A DNA stretch of 7,992 bases from an uncultured Clostridia bacterium (GCA_934454035.1 CAKSFY010000104.1:1-7992), one strand, 5' to 3'. Counted from the first letter of the stretch, positions 1-7,503 are shown. Program-made: numbers and translations. Notes: generated from the sequence alone by a model not told the origin.

Positions 1-1031
1 TAAGCCGGATAATCCCCGTAGGTCACAAAAGCAGAACCGAGAGGCGCATAAATATCATTATCATAAACCTGAATATTTCGGCTTGTGTCTGTTGCGCCAT
101 CGTAGCCCTTATCATTTCTGATTGTTACCGCACCGCCGTTGTTTGAGTTTGCGCCGCCCGATGGCGGATTACAGTTTTTCATTATATTGTCATAAACATA
201 AATATCCCTATTCTGCGAGCTGTTCCACGAAAGATCCGCACCGACGCAGACAGAGCAAACGCCGCTTTCCAGATAATTTCTGTAAATGCGCACATTTTCA
301 GCACCGTTCACGGTTATTCCGCGCGAGCCGGGATTTGAAAACACTGCATTATCATGGCAATCGATATTCTTAGCCATTGAGCTGCGCCCGTAGTTTAAAA
401 ACGTGGTAAAAGCAATGCCGTCATCGCCCGTGTTCCACATAAGATTATTTGCTACCTCAAGTCCGTCTATATTGAGAAAACTGAGGCAACCGTCCGCACG
501 GCTGTAGCTTGCATAATTGTTAAGATATTTTGTGTTTTTTGCTCTGAGCGTTAGCATTGCAGCACCGCTGCCGAGATAGGTTCTGTTATTCGCAACAATT
601 GCATTTTCCGCATCTTGCACAAGCAAAAGCACCGAGCTTTCGTATGCATGTCTTGCTCCGTTTGTTCCTATCATATACATGTTATAGACCTGCGGATTTT
701 TTCCCGTCAGCTTATTGCCCTCGACACGGTAGCTTGTTCCCCTCAAAACCGACAGGTCATACCCGTCGCCGAACATTGTGACGCTGTCAATTTCTATTAC
801 ATTTGAATGAAGATAATGTCCTGCCGGAACATAAAGCGGCTTTTTAAGCCTTTTCGCCTCTGCGAGTGCCTCTTCGAACGCTGCCTGATCGTCAGTTATT
901 CCGTCGCCCTTTGCGCCGAAATCCAAAACGTTCAGATATTCTCTTTCGTCATCCGCAAGAGCAGGCAAAGTTGTGCTGACTGCGGCAATCACTGCAGCAA
1001 GAACAACCGCCGAACATTTTTTAAAATTCAT
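1..1031 (-). CDS. Secreted right-handed beta-helix protein, pectate lyase superfamily (3' end cut by window edge)
   Basis: The frame is open from an ATG at 1031 to the left edge, giving 343 codons and no stop, so the C-terminus is missing. Residues 1-26 are a Sec signal peptide: NFKK, a hydrophobic Ala/Val core, then LPALA before DDERE. The mature protein begins almost at once with LNVLDFGAKGDGITDD (33-48) and PLYVPAGHY (65-73), the N-terminal signature of Pectate_lyase_3/GH28-like beta-helix enzymes. Asn-rich coils follow (VANN, NLMWNTGDD, RIYRNYLESG, IYVYDN). Motifs shared with the neighbouring 1301-residue protein are RADG (178-181), GDDGIAFT (202-209), NAVFSNPGSRG (228-238) and a downstream SGV...SW segment. 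No ancillary module separates the signal peptide from the helix. The start lies 16 bp after the upstream stop and has a perfect ribosome binding site, so the two are probably cotranscribed. It most likely cleaves or epimerises an acidic plant polysaccharide outside the cell. The family is well supported; the reaction is not determined. Confidence 0.87.
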   Translation of the reverse strand, partial: MNFKKCSAVVLAAVIAAVSTTLPALADDEREYLNVLDFGAKGDGITDDQAAFEEALAEAKRLKKPLYVPAGHYLHSNVIEIDSVTMFGDGYDLSVLRGTSYRVEGNKLTGKNPQVYNMYMIGTNGARHAYESSVLLLVQDAENAIVANNRTYLGSGAAMLTLRAKNTKYLNNYASYSRADGCLSFLNIDGLEVANNLMWNTGDDGIAFTTFLNYGRSSMAKNIDCHDNAVFSNPGSRGITVNGAENVRIYRNYLESGVCSVCVGADLSWNSSQNRDIYVYDNIMKNCNPPSGGANSNNGGAVTIRNDKGYDGATDTSRNIQVYDNDIYAPLGSAFVTYGDYPA

Positions 1032-1039
1032 ATATTCCG

Positions 1040-1046
1040 CCTCCTT
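1040..1046 (-). promoter_or_regulatory. Ribosome binding site of the 343+ residue beta-helix gene
   Basis: AAGGAGG on the minus strand ends 8 nt before the ATG at 1031. It sits inside the 16-bp gap after the TAA stop of the upstream gene. It fixes the start and supports translation from a shared mRNA. Confidence 0.9.
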
Positions 1047-1047
1047 G

Positions 1048-4000
1048 TTATTTTGTCACAGGTTTCATTCCATCAAGACTGTTCCAGAAAAACAGCTTTA
1101 TATCGCTTTGAGAGGAAACCTCCTCCGAAATCTCTTTTTCCGCTTTAATTCCTCTGTTAAGCCTTATATTTCCGAAATCCTCAATTTTTTTGAGTGCACC
1201 GTCCTCATAAATTCCGAGGAGAAACTGCCCGTTTATTATTCTATCCGAGGAATTTAAAACCTCAGCCGAAATTTTTCCGTCTTTCGATTTTTTAAGCCTT
1301 GTCCCGAAGTCGTTTTCTCCGTTTGCCGATATGTCTGTAAGAGAATATCTTTCATTTTCGCTTTGAATAACTATGTTTCCGAGAATTCCGCCCGAGGAAT
1401 CCACGTCCCCTGTACTCAAACGGATTAAAATTCGGTCGCCCTTTGAAAGGGATATATTATTCTTTTCAAAAGCCGCGCTTTCGGGAGTTATTTCAAAATC
1501 CTCCGAATTTTCCGCTGTTTCAACAGTCGCTCCGTTTTTCAAAACCGTGCAGCGCCCGATGTTATCATAATCTTTTGAGCTTCCCGAATAAAGGGGTGCA
1601 CTCACCGAGTAAACTCCGTTTTCCGGCGCTGTGAACATGACCGCAATTTCGCCCATGTTATCGCGAACCTTATTCGGAGTTCGCACAGCGAAGCTCACTC
1701 TCTGCCCTAAATAAATTCTTGCCGAGGTTGCATGGGTTCCGAAGCGCTCCGAAGAAGATACAAACGTATTCCTTGTACGGCTGCTCGTTCCCGCTTCATA
1801 GTAATATTTTGCTTTAACCGGCTTCATATAGGTCTCGTTTGATATATCGCCGTATTCCATGCCGCTCTTATTAAGGCTCGACGCTCCCGATACATACCCC
1901 GAGGTTACAAAGAAACTCCACGGCTCCCATGTTTTTTCTTCAATCTGATTTTTAACAAATCCCAAGCCATCGGATTTGTCAGCCGTGTACTCCGTCTTTA
2001 AAAACTCCGAAACCGTGCCGGGGTTTTTATCGCCTTTATATTTTGAAATATCAAGGCTTGAATTTCCCGAAAGATTCGCCGAAACATCGGCAGTGCTTAG
2101 ATTTTCATACACCTTGCCGCCCGAAAAATCGAAGAAACACAGGTTATCATTAATTTTAAAACTCATAGCGGAGCTTCCTGCCGCGCATGCTCCCCTAAAG
2201 CAAGGATTATACAAATCGTTCCGATAGACTTTATTCTCGTTGAAAACCGCTCCGCTGTCATTAAACAAAACAACTGCAGATCCGCTTCTGCCGGAGTTAT
2301 TCACAAATGTATTTTTCACCGAATTATGGTGTACCGATATATCCGATGTTCCGGTTCCGCCCCATGAAGAATTTGCCTCAACTGCAATCCCCTGCACACC
2401 GGAATCTATATAATTTGAGAAAATTTCATTATTCTTTCCGCTGCATGCAACCATTCCTCTGCTGCCCGGCAGAGCATAGACCGCATTTCCATAGCCTCTG
2501 CAATTCTGCGTTAGAAAGCGGTCCTTTGCATATGAAGTGAAAGAAATGCAATCGTCTCCGCTTGAATATATTGTGTTATACATAACATCTATATTGTTGC
2601 TCCGTGAAACCACGTGGATACCGTCTGCCCTTGTATTTTCCGCATAGTTATTAAAAATTCTTCCGTATGAAGAATGATATACGAGTATTCCTGCGCCCGA
2701 AAACAGACTTATGCGGCAGTCTGCCACGACAAAGTCCTCCGCACGATTTACATAAATCGCACCTGTTTGCGCATCATCCGACCTTACGCCCTCTGCGCCC
2801 ATGAAATATATCCCGAAAACTCCGCACTTTTCGCCCGTCAGTTCAAGGCAGGCAGATTTTTCATTTGTGGAAATGAGCGCCGTTTTCTCAGCACCGTCAC
2901 CACGCACCACAATCCCGTTTGCCAAAAGCTTTTCCGAATATAGATATTCGCCCTCCGGGATATAAACACCGCCGCCGATTTTTGCCGCACTGTCAAATGC
3001 AGCCTGAATAGCCGCACGGTCGTCAGTTTTTCCGTCGCCCTTTGCTCCGAAATTCATAACATTTAAGAAAGTCCTTGTCGGCTCTTCCTCCTTAACTTCC
3101 CTTTTGACTGCGCTTATGTTCACTGTCACGACAGTTCCCTCCGGTGCGCTCCCGAGAGAAAGGCGCAAATATGCCTTTTCATTTTCTCCGAGATTTGCCG
3201 CCGCACCGATTTTTCCGCTTGTTCCGAGATTTACCGAAGAAAGCTCCTTGTTATTTTCATAAAGTGATACCTTTGCTCCGCTCTGTGTCGATGCAAGGCT
3301 CGCTGACAGATAATAAATCCCCTCATCATAAGGGCTGTATCCGATAACTGCGTCCTCACCGCCTTTAAGCGTTACCGAAACACCGTCTGAAAAGCCTGAA
3401 ATGCTTTCGCTTACCGAAAATCCGCTGTTTTCCGCTTTCGGAGCAATTCTTGAAAACGCCGCCGAATCGGTGTTTTCCGGATTTGTCGAATAGAAGCGCC
3501 AATTTCCCAGGGTAGTTTCTTCAATTCTGCTTAAATCGTATGTTTTTACTTTATTTCCCCATGTGTCCAACTCCGAAACCGTGCATGATGCAAAAAAGTT
3601 GTCGCCATACCAGTCGAAGCCGCCAAAAAGGCTGAACGCCACCTTATCGCCTGCCGAAAGCTGTACGCTGCCGCTGTTATATCTGCCGTCTCCTCTGCTC
3701 CCGTTTGTGTTTCTTATCTCAAAATCACGCGTGTTTTCTCTTGTTTCCTTTGTTTCTCCGTTTCTGAAAAACGAAAGCCGTGCCATATTTCCCGAGCCGA
3801 AAGCTCCGTTTAAACCACGGTTTTCGGCTTCAAAATTTACTTCATATGTCCCGTTTTTCGGTGCGGTGAACACCGCCGTTATTCCGTCGTCATTCGGGAC
3901 CCACTTCCAGCCGCTTGCAAGCACATTCACCATGCCGTCGCTTGCGGACGGGTTTATTATCATCTGAGAAGTCCAGTTCCTATCGAGATTATCAACCTTG

Positions 4001-4953
4001 CTGTTCGACCAATAAACAATTTTATCCGAAAATCTTCTTTGTAATTTCTTAAAATCCGAAAAGCTTCTGTATGTATAGTCATTTTCATTTGCATTTTCTT
4101 CTACATTTGCTGCACTTTTATAAAATGAAGTGCTTTTATATATATTCCACGCTCCTGCCGATATATCGTTCCCGTCCTCATGCGATGTGACGCTGTTATT
4201 CCCGATATAATCGACTTCGTCGGTTGTTATCAATTTAGCATTTTCTATTCCTGCCTGCGACAAGTCATATCTTTCCAGAGTATCCTCCTTCAAGTCCAGC
4301 CTGTCTATAACATAGCGGACATAATAGTCCGTTCCTGCGTATTCTCTTCCCGAAAATATTCTTAAATATATTTTTGTGTTACTGGTCAGATAAATTGCTC
4401 CGCTTTTATATCTGCCGCTGCGTTCCTCTATTCCGCTTTCGCCCTCATTTTTGGCATAAAAGTCAAAGCAGTTTTCCTTGCTTTCCTTTGTTTCGCCCGG
4501 CTTTACAATTGTTATTCTTGCCATTCCGCTGTCCGAATAATACCAGGAGCCGTCGTCCTGTGCAAGTCCCCTGTTCGTTACGCTGCAATCTATATCATAC
4601 CAGCCATCACTCGGAATGGTGAAGCAAGGTGCCGATCCGGTTTTTGTGTATTTATATGCACCGGGAGTAAAGTGCAAAAGCCCCTCCTCCGGGATGCTTT
4701 CCAAATATGCATTCCAGTTTCTATCCTTTGAATACCTGTCCGCAATATTCAGCCAAAATCCTTTGGTTCCGTTGTCTGAGCTGTGATCATATGCCGCCTT
4801 GAAGTTCTTGGTATCTGAATATGTGATTGCTCCTCCCGAGAAAAAATCGGGAGCAATAACAAAGCTCCATGGCGTATAGTTAGCTGCTGCGGCAACCGCA
4901 ATTTCAGACAAAATTATTGATAATGTTATCAGTATTGTTAGTAGTTTCTTCAT
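1048..4953 (-). CDS. Secreted multimodular beta-helix polysaccharide-active enzyme (pectate lyase/GH28-like superfamily), 1301 aa
   Basis: I start it at ATG 4953 (MKKLLTILIT), which has AGGGAGG upstream and gives a clean signal peptide ending near AVAAAA|NYT. Order of parts: A-type beta-sandwich module 27-235 (PWSF at 28-31, ITYSD, RNWNAY at 78-83); second A module 268-475 (VFTAPKNGTY at 361-370, ENTRDFEI at 406-413); smaller sandwich B 483-617; acidic linker KREVKEEEP; beta-helix 628-975; third A module 1008-1200 (PWSFF at 1011-1015); C-terminal beta domain 1202-1301 ending in FFWNSLDGMKP. The helix opens with LNVMNFGAKGDGKTDD (630-645) and VYIPEGEY (663-670), then has ADGIHV (776-781), GDDCISF (799-805) and PGSRG (829-833). 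It probably depolymerises a pectin-like polymer outside the cell. There is no SLH, LPXTG, dockerin or lipobox, so attachment would rely on the modules. Superfamily is confident; substrate and GH versus PL class are unresolved. Confidence 0.88.
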   Translation of the reverse strand: MKKLLTILITLSIILSEIAVAAAANYTPWSFVIAPDFFSGGAITYSDTKNFKAAYDHSSDNGTKGFWLNIADRYSKDRNWNAYLESIPEEGLLHFTPGAYKYTKTGSAPCFTIPSDGWYDIDCSVTNRGLAQDDGSWYYSDSGMARITIVKPGETKESKENCFDFYAKNEGESGIEERSGRYKSGAIYLTSNTKIYLRIFSGREYAGTDYYVRYVIDRLDLKEDTLERYDLSQAGIENAKLITTDEVDYIGNNSVTSHEDGNDISAGAWNIYKSTSFYKSAANVEENANENDYTYRSFSDFKKLQRRFSDKIVYWSNSKVDNLDRNWTSQMIINPSASDGMVNVLASGWKWVPNDDGITAVFTAPKNGTYEVNFEAENRGLNGAFGSGNMARLSFFRNGETKETRENTRDFEIRNTNGSRGDGRYNSGSVQLSAGDKVAFSLFGGFDWYGDNFFASCTVSELDTWGNKVKTYDLSRIEETTLGNWRFYSTNPENTDSAAFSRIAPKAENSGFSVSESISGFSDGVSVTLKGGEDAVIGYSPYDEGIYYLSASLASTQSGAKVSLYENNKELSSVNLGTSGKIGAAANLGENEKAYLRLSLGSAPEGTVVTVNISAVKREVKEEEPTRTFLNVMNFGAKGDGKTDDRAAIQAAFDSAAKIGGGVYIPEGEYLYSEKLLANGIVVRGDGAEKTALISTNEKSACLELTGEKCGVFGIYFMGAEGVRSDDAQTGAIYVNRAEDFVVADCRISLFSGAGILVYHSSYGRIFNNYAENTRADGIHVVSRSNNIDVMYNTIYSSGDDCISFTSYAKDRFLTQNCRGYGNAVYALPGSRGMVACSGKNNEIFSNYIDSGVQGIAVEANSSWGGTGTSDISVHHNSVKNTFVNNSGRSGSAVVLFNDSGAVFNENKVYRNDLYNPCFRGACAAGSSAMSFKINDNLCFFDFSGGKVYENLSTADVSANLSGNSSLDISKYKGDKNPGTVSEFLKTEYTADKSDGLGFVKNQIEEKTWEPWSFFVTSGYVSGASSLNKSGMEYGDISNETYMKPVKAKYYYEAGTSSRTRNTFVSSSERFGTHATSARIYLGQRVSFAVRTPNKVRDNMGEIAVMFTAPENGVYSVSAPLYSGSSKDYDNIGRCTVLKNGATVETAENSEDFEITPESAAFEKNNISLSKGDRILIRLSTGDVDSSGGILGNIVIQSENERYSLTDISANGENDFGTRLKKSKDGKISAEVLNSSDRIINGQFLLGIYEDGALKKIEDFGNIRLNRGIKAEKEISEEVSSQSDIKLFFWNSLDGMKPVTK

Positions 4954-4963
4954 TATATGCAAT

Positions 4964-4970
4964 CCTCCCT
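4964..4970 (-). promoter_or_regulatory. Ribosome binding site of the 1301-residue gene
   Basis: AGGGAGG on the minus strand lies 10 nt before the ATG at 4953. It selects the MKKLL start over an in-frame TTG at 5019, which would add 22 residues encoded across the intergenic hairpin in front of a complete signal peptide. Confidence 0.85.
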
Positions 4971-4992
4971 GTATTCTGCGGCTGCCCGGTGA

Positions 4993-5014
4993 GGGGTGCG
5001 TTTTCACGCACCCC
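4993..5014 (-). other. Intercistronic hairpin with a GAAA tetraloop
   Basis: On the minus strand GGGGTGCGT and ACGCACCCC form a perfect 9-bp stem closed by a GAAA loop. It lies in the 75-bp gap between the tandem TAA stops at 5031-5026 and the ribosome binding site at 4970. No T-run follows on the minus strand (the next bases are TCACCGGGC), so it does not look like an intrinsic terminator. It could stabilise mRNA ends, mark a processing site or lower downstream expression. The fold is clear from the sequence; the role is inferred. Confidence 0.65.
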
Positions 5015-5028
5015 GCCAAACAAAGTTA

Positions 5029-7443
5029 TTAGTACATAAGTGCTTCCTCTGACGGCTCCAACGTTGTCAAATCCAACATCATAATTTTCAGAACCGCTTT
5101 TGACGCGTCTGCATCTGTCGGAATTGTTACGCTTGCCGAGAAGTTTTTCAGTCCGCTGCCGCTGCCGTTTGAAACATCAATTGCGATAAGTCTGAGACCG
5201 CTGTCTGTCTTTTCGTAAAGCGCTGCAACCATTGCGCCGTCTGACATTGCATTTCTTTCAATATCAATTTTGCTGCCCCGTGAAAGTGTATTTACCTTGC
5301 TGACATTAACTCCGCCCGAAACAACGCTGATTGATTCCTCAACTTTTGCAATTGACGGATTAATTCTCAAAATCGCCTCATCATCTCCGATGTTTGAAAT
5401 TCTAAACTCGATTCTGTCGCCTGCGAAAAGCTCTGCTGAGGCTAACTGTGTGTTTTTCTCGCTTGTTGCGTTGAACTGAGCAATCGGAGTTACCGCTGTT
5501 GTTTCAAGAGGAGTCTTTTTCGGAATTGTTTTTGAAACAGCTACGGTTGCACCGGTGCCCGAAAGGAGCTGCGTTGCGGCTTTTATGCTATATGTTCCGT
5601 CCTCCGGAATATCATAAGTTATAATCATGTCGTCGCCCGCTGTTCTGACAACTGCGCTTTCATCTCCGCTGTTCCAGCCGAATGACGGAGCCTCGTTCTT
5701 CATTGTAACCTTTCCGCTTGTTCTGCCCCAATAAGATGAAGTTCTTGCGGCATATGAATTAAAGCCGGAAAGTGTGTCTGTGAGTGTGTTCACATCTGCT
5801 GCCTGGAGCGGAACATATTTGAAGGTGTCCTCCTCGCCTTTTGCAGAGGCAAACAAGTTCCAGTTTCCGAGCTTTGTAAATGAAGACTCTCCGAGATTAT
5901 AGCTCTCTGCAAGTTTTCCCAACTCATCATATCTGTCGATGATTACATGACCCATAAAATCATCTTTGTCTGCACAGCTGCCATTATAAAGCTCAAGCCA
6001 GATTCTGTCCCCTGATGAAAGCTGCTTTTGGGCGGACTCAAAGGGGTCTCCCGACTCTCTTATGTCCGGAATTTCAAATACCGAAATATTGTCTGCAATC
6101 GGAGTGGTTTCACTGCCATTTAAGAATACCACTCTTGCATAGTTATCGTCTCCGTAGCCTATCTTGTTGTCTACAGACCAGCCATAGTTTTTAACATCTG
6201 TGCGAAGAGCATAACTGCCATCCTTCGGAACTGTGAATCTTATGCCTACACCGTACTTATTCTCTCCGTTCACTGTACGAGGTGCAGGAATAAATCTGAC
6301 AAGCTTATCCGCACTTCCGGGATATATTTCAAGCCCGGCATCCCAGTTATTGTCGCCACTCTCATATGTATCGTATCGGTGTACAATTATTCCCTCTCTC
6401 TGATAATCGCTTTGAGTACCTATCCACTTAACTCCGCCGGCAATTTCTCCGCCCTGAAATAATGCATGGTTTTCTCTCATAGAGGTTTCATTGAAAGCTT
6501 TATCCTTGCTCCTATCGGCAGCAGTTTCTTTATCATAAAACTGATCTGTCAAGAAAAATTCCCAGTTTTCAAACCTTGCTGCACTGCCTTGGAATCCACC
6601 ACCTGCATTGTATGTTCCTGTACCTGTTATTGAAGCATTGTCTGTTTCGATTTCATTTGCTGTGAGGCTATCCTCTCCCGGAACAATCGTTCTCTTGGTC
6701 TGAACGCCTATCTGGTTCAAATCATAGGTTTCAAGAATATCGCCTGCCGCATTAACCTTATGGATTTTATAGGAAAGATATATACTATCTCCCCAATCGT
6801 CAATACCTTGAGAAAGGCGCAACATAATTTTTGCGCCGGGTTTAAGGAGCTTGGAATCGCTTTTATAATAACCTTTTTCACTCTCGGTCGCTTTTCCCTG
6901 AGGATCTGCCTCTCTTACAGGAAAATCATGGCAGTTTTTTGAGTTTTCCTGAACTTCACCATTATTAAGTATGCATATTCTTACGGCATTGCCGTCTTTT
7001 ACATTACCGCCACCGTAATTTCCGTTCACACCTTTATTAAGTGCGTCGCATTCTGCAACCCAAAGTCCTGTTTCCGGGACAGTGAACATTACTCCGGCAC
7101 CGTTATCCGAAGTTGTTTCTGGCTTAGAAGATTTTATTTCAAATCTGTTATCCGCAGAATTCGGCATTGTTTTTATCCATGCGTCCCAGTTTGGTTCCCA
7201 GCTGGCAAATACAGCGCGAGTTACCCCTCCGTATGCGTTATCCGCCGTTCTTAAGCTGTAATTAAAAGTGGTTATGTCGGAATATGTTATTGCTGAAGCA
7301 TCATAATTGAATATCTTTCCCGCAAAGAAGCTCCATGGTCCGAGGTCTTCTTCGGCAGAAACAGGAACCGCTCCGACTCCGTAGCCTCCAAAAACGGCAG
7401 CCGCCTGCAAAACTGCAAGAGCCTTTAAAATTTTACTTTTCAT
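5029..7443 (-). CDS. Secreted modular beta-sandwich protein without a recognisable catalytic domain, 804 aa
   Basis: I place the start at ATG 7443 (MKSKILKALA). It gives a normal signal peptide, 1-30, ending VPVSA|EE, and AAAGGA lies 11 nt upstream. The mature chain is made of repeated beta-sandwich modules. A1 is 35-248 (PWSFF at 36-40, ITYSD at 52-56, NWDAW at 85-89, VMFTVPETGLW at 118-128, KNCHDF at 169-174). A2 is 291-518 (NWEFF, NNWDAG at 365-370, IRFTVPKDGSY at 401-411, LSSGDRIWLEL at 475-485). B is about 525-702, starting LGNWNLF and containing ITYDIPEDGTY. The C-terminal beta domain is 703-804. The order matches the non-helix parts of the downstream enzyme. I see no beta-helix, lyase, hydrolase, protease, SLH, sortase or dockerin signature. 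A secreted carbohydrate-binding or scaffold-like helper for the neighbouring enzyme is the likeliest role; this rests on context and module type. I recognise no named family. It ends with two consecutive TAA codons. Confidence 0.85.
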   Translation of the reverse strand: MKSKILKALAVLQAAAVFGGYGVGAVPVSAEEDLGPWSFFAGKIFNYDASAITYSDITTFNYSLRTADNAYGGVTRAVFASWEPNWDAWIKTMPNSADNRFEIKSSKPETTSDNGAGVMFTVPETGLWVAECDALNKGVNGNYGGGNVKDGNAVRICILNNGEVQENSKNCHDFPVREADPQGKATESEKGYYKSDSKLLKPGAKIMLRLSQGIDDWGDSIYLSYKIHKVNAAGDILETYDLNQIGVQTKRTIVPGEDSLTANEIETDNASITGTGTYNAGGGFQGSAARFENWEFFLTDQFYDKETAADRSKDKAFNETSMRENHALFQGGEIAGGVKWIGTQSDYQREGIIVHRYDTYESGDNNWDAGLEIYPGSADKLVRFIPAPRTVNGENKYGVGIRFTVPKDGSYALRTDVKNYGWSVDNKIGYGDDNYARVVFLNGSETTPIADNISVFEIPDIRESGDPFESAQKQLSSGDRIWLELYNGSCADKDDFMGHVIIDRYDELGKLAESYNLGESSFTKLGNWNLFASAKGEEDTFKYVPLQAADVNTLTDTLSGFNSYAARTSSYWGRTSGKVTMKNEAPSFGWNSGDESAVVRTAGDDMIITYDIPEDGTYSIKAATQLLSGTGATVAVSKTIPKKTPLETTAVTPIAQFNATSEKNTQLASAELFAGDRIEFRISNIGDDEAILRINPSIAKVEESISVVSGGVNVSKVNTLSRGSKIDIERNAMSDGAMVAALYEKTDSGLRLIAIDVSNGSGSGLKNFSASVTIPTDADASKAVLKIMMLDLTTLEPSEEALMY

Positions 7444-7454
7444 TTTCTTATCAT

Positions 7455-7460
7455 TCCTTT
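7455..7460 (-). promoter_or_regulatory. Ribosome binding site of the 804-residue gene
   Basis: AAAGGA on the minus strand lies 11 nt before the ATG at 7443. The spacing is slightly long and the match shorter than at the two downstream genes, so initiation may be weaker. In-frame alternatives at 7485 (ATG) and 7503 (TTG) have only A/T-rich sequence upstream. Confidence 0.6.
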
Positions 7461-7462
7461 CC

Positions 7463-7483
7463 GCACCTTTTTTCAAAAGGTGC
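7463..7483 (-). other. Intercistronic hairpin before the 804-residue gene
   Basis: On the minus strand GCACCTTTT pairs with AAAAGGTGC around a GAA loop, a perfect 9-bp stem just upstream of the AAAGGA ribosome binding site. On the minus strand it is followed by GGAAAGGAATG rather than a T-run. On the plus strand it is followed by ATAAATTTTTTT, so it would look terminator-like for antisense transcription. Its position resembles that of the hairpin before the 1301-residue gene. Confidence 0.55.
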
Positions 7484-7503
7484 ATAAATTTTTTTATATT
7501 CAA

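Noticed and set aside
122..4622. Plus-strand open frames of 60-134 codons opposite the two beta-helix genes
   Set aside because: They lie wholly inside strongly supported minus-strand genes, have low-complexity compositions rich in Ser, Phe and Arg, no ribosome binding sites worth noting and no recognisable motifs.
4954..5019. A 22-residue N-terminal extension of the 1301-residue protein from TTG 5019
   Set aside because: It would translate through the intergenic hairpin and put a charged Pro/Gly-rich stretch before a complete signal peptide. ATG 4953 has its own AGGGAGG site.
7440..7454. Mini-ORF ATG ATA AGA AAA TGA overlapping the start of the 804-residue gene
   Set aside because: Its ATG directly abuts the AAAGGA site with no spacing, so efficient initiation is unlikely. 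Overlap by chance in an A-rich leader is enough to explain it.
7443..7480. TTGAAA - 17 bp - TGATAA as a promoter for the 804-residue gene
   Set aside because: The -10 match is poor, the -35 lies inside a hairpin stem, and transcription would start at or after the initiation codon.
7463..7500. Plus-strand intrinsic terminator (hairpin followed by ATAAATTTTTTT)
   Set aside because: No plus-strand gene lies to its left. The T-rich stretch may simply be AT-rich spacer, so only the hairpin is recorded.
7444..7503. Upstream starts of the 804-residue protein (TTG 7503 or ATG 7485)
   Set aside because: Both have only A/T-rich upstream sequence without a ribosome binding site, would read through the hairpin at 7463-7483, and would spoil the signal peptide N-region.
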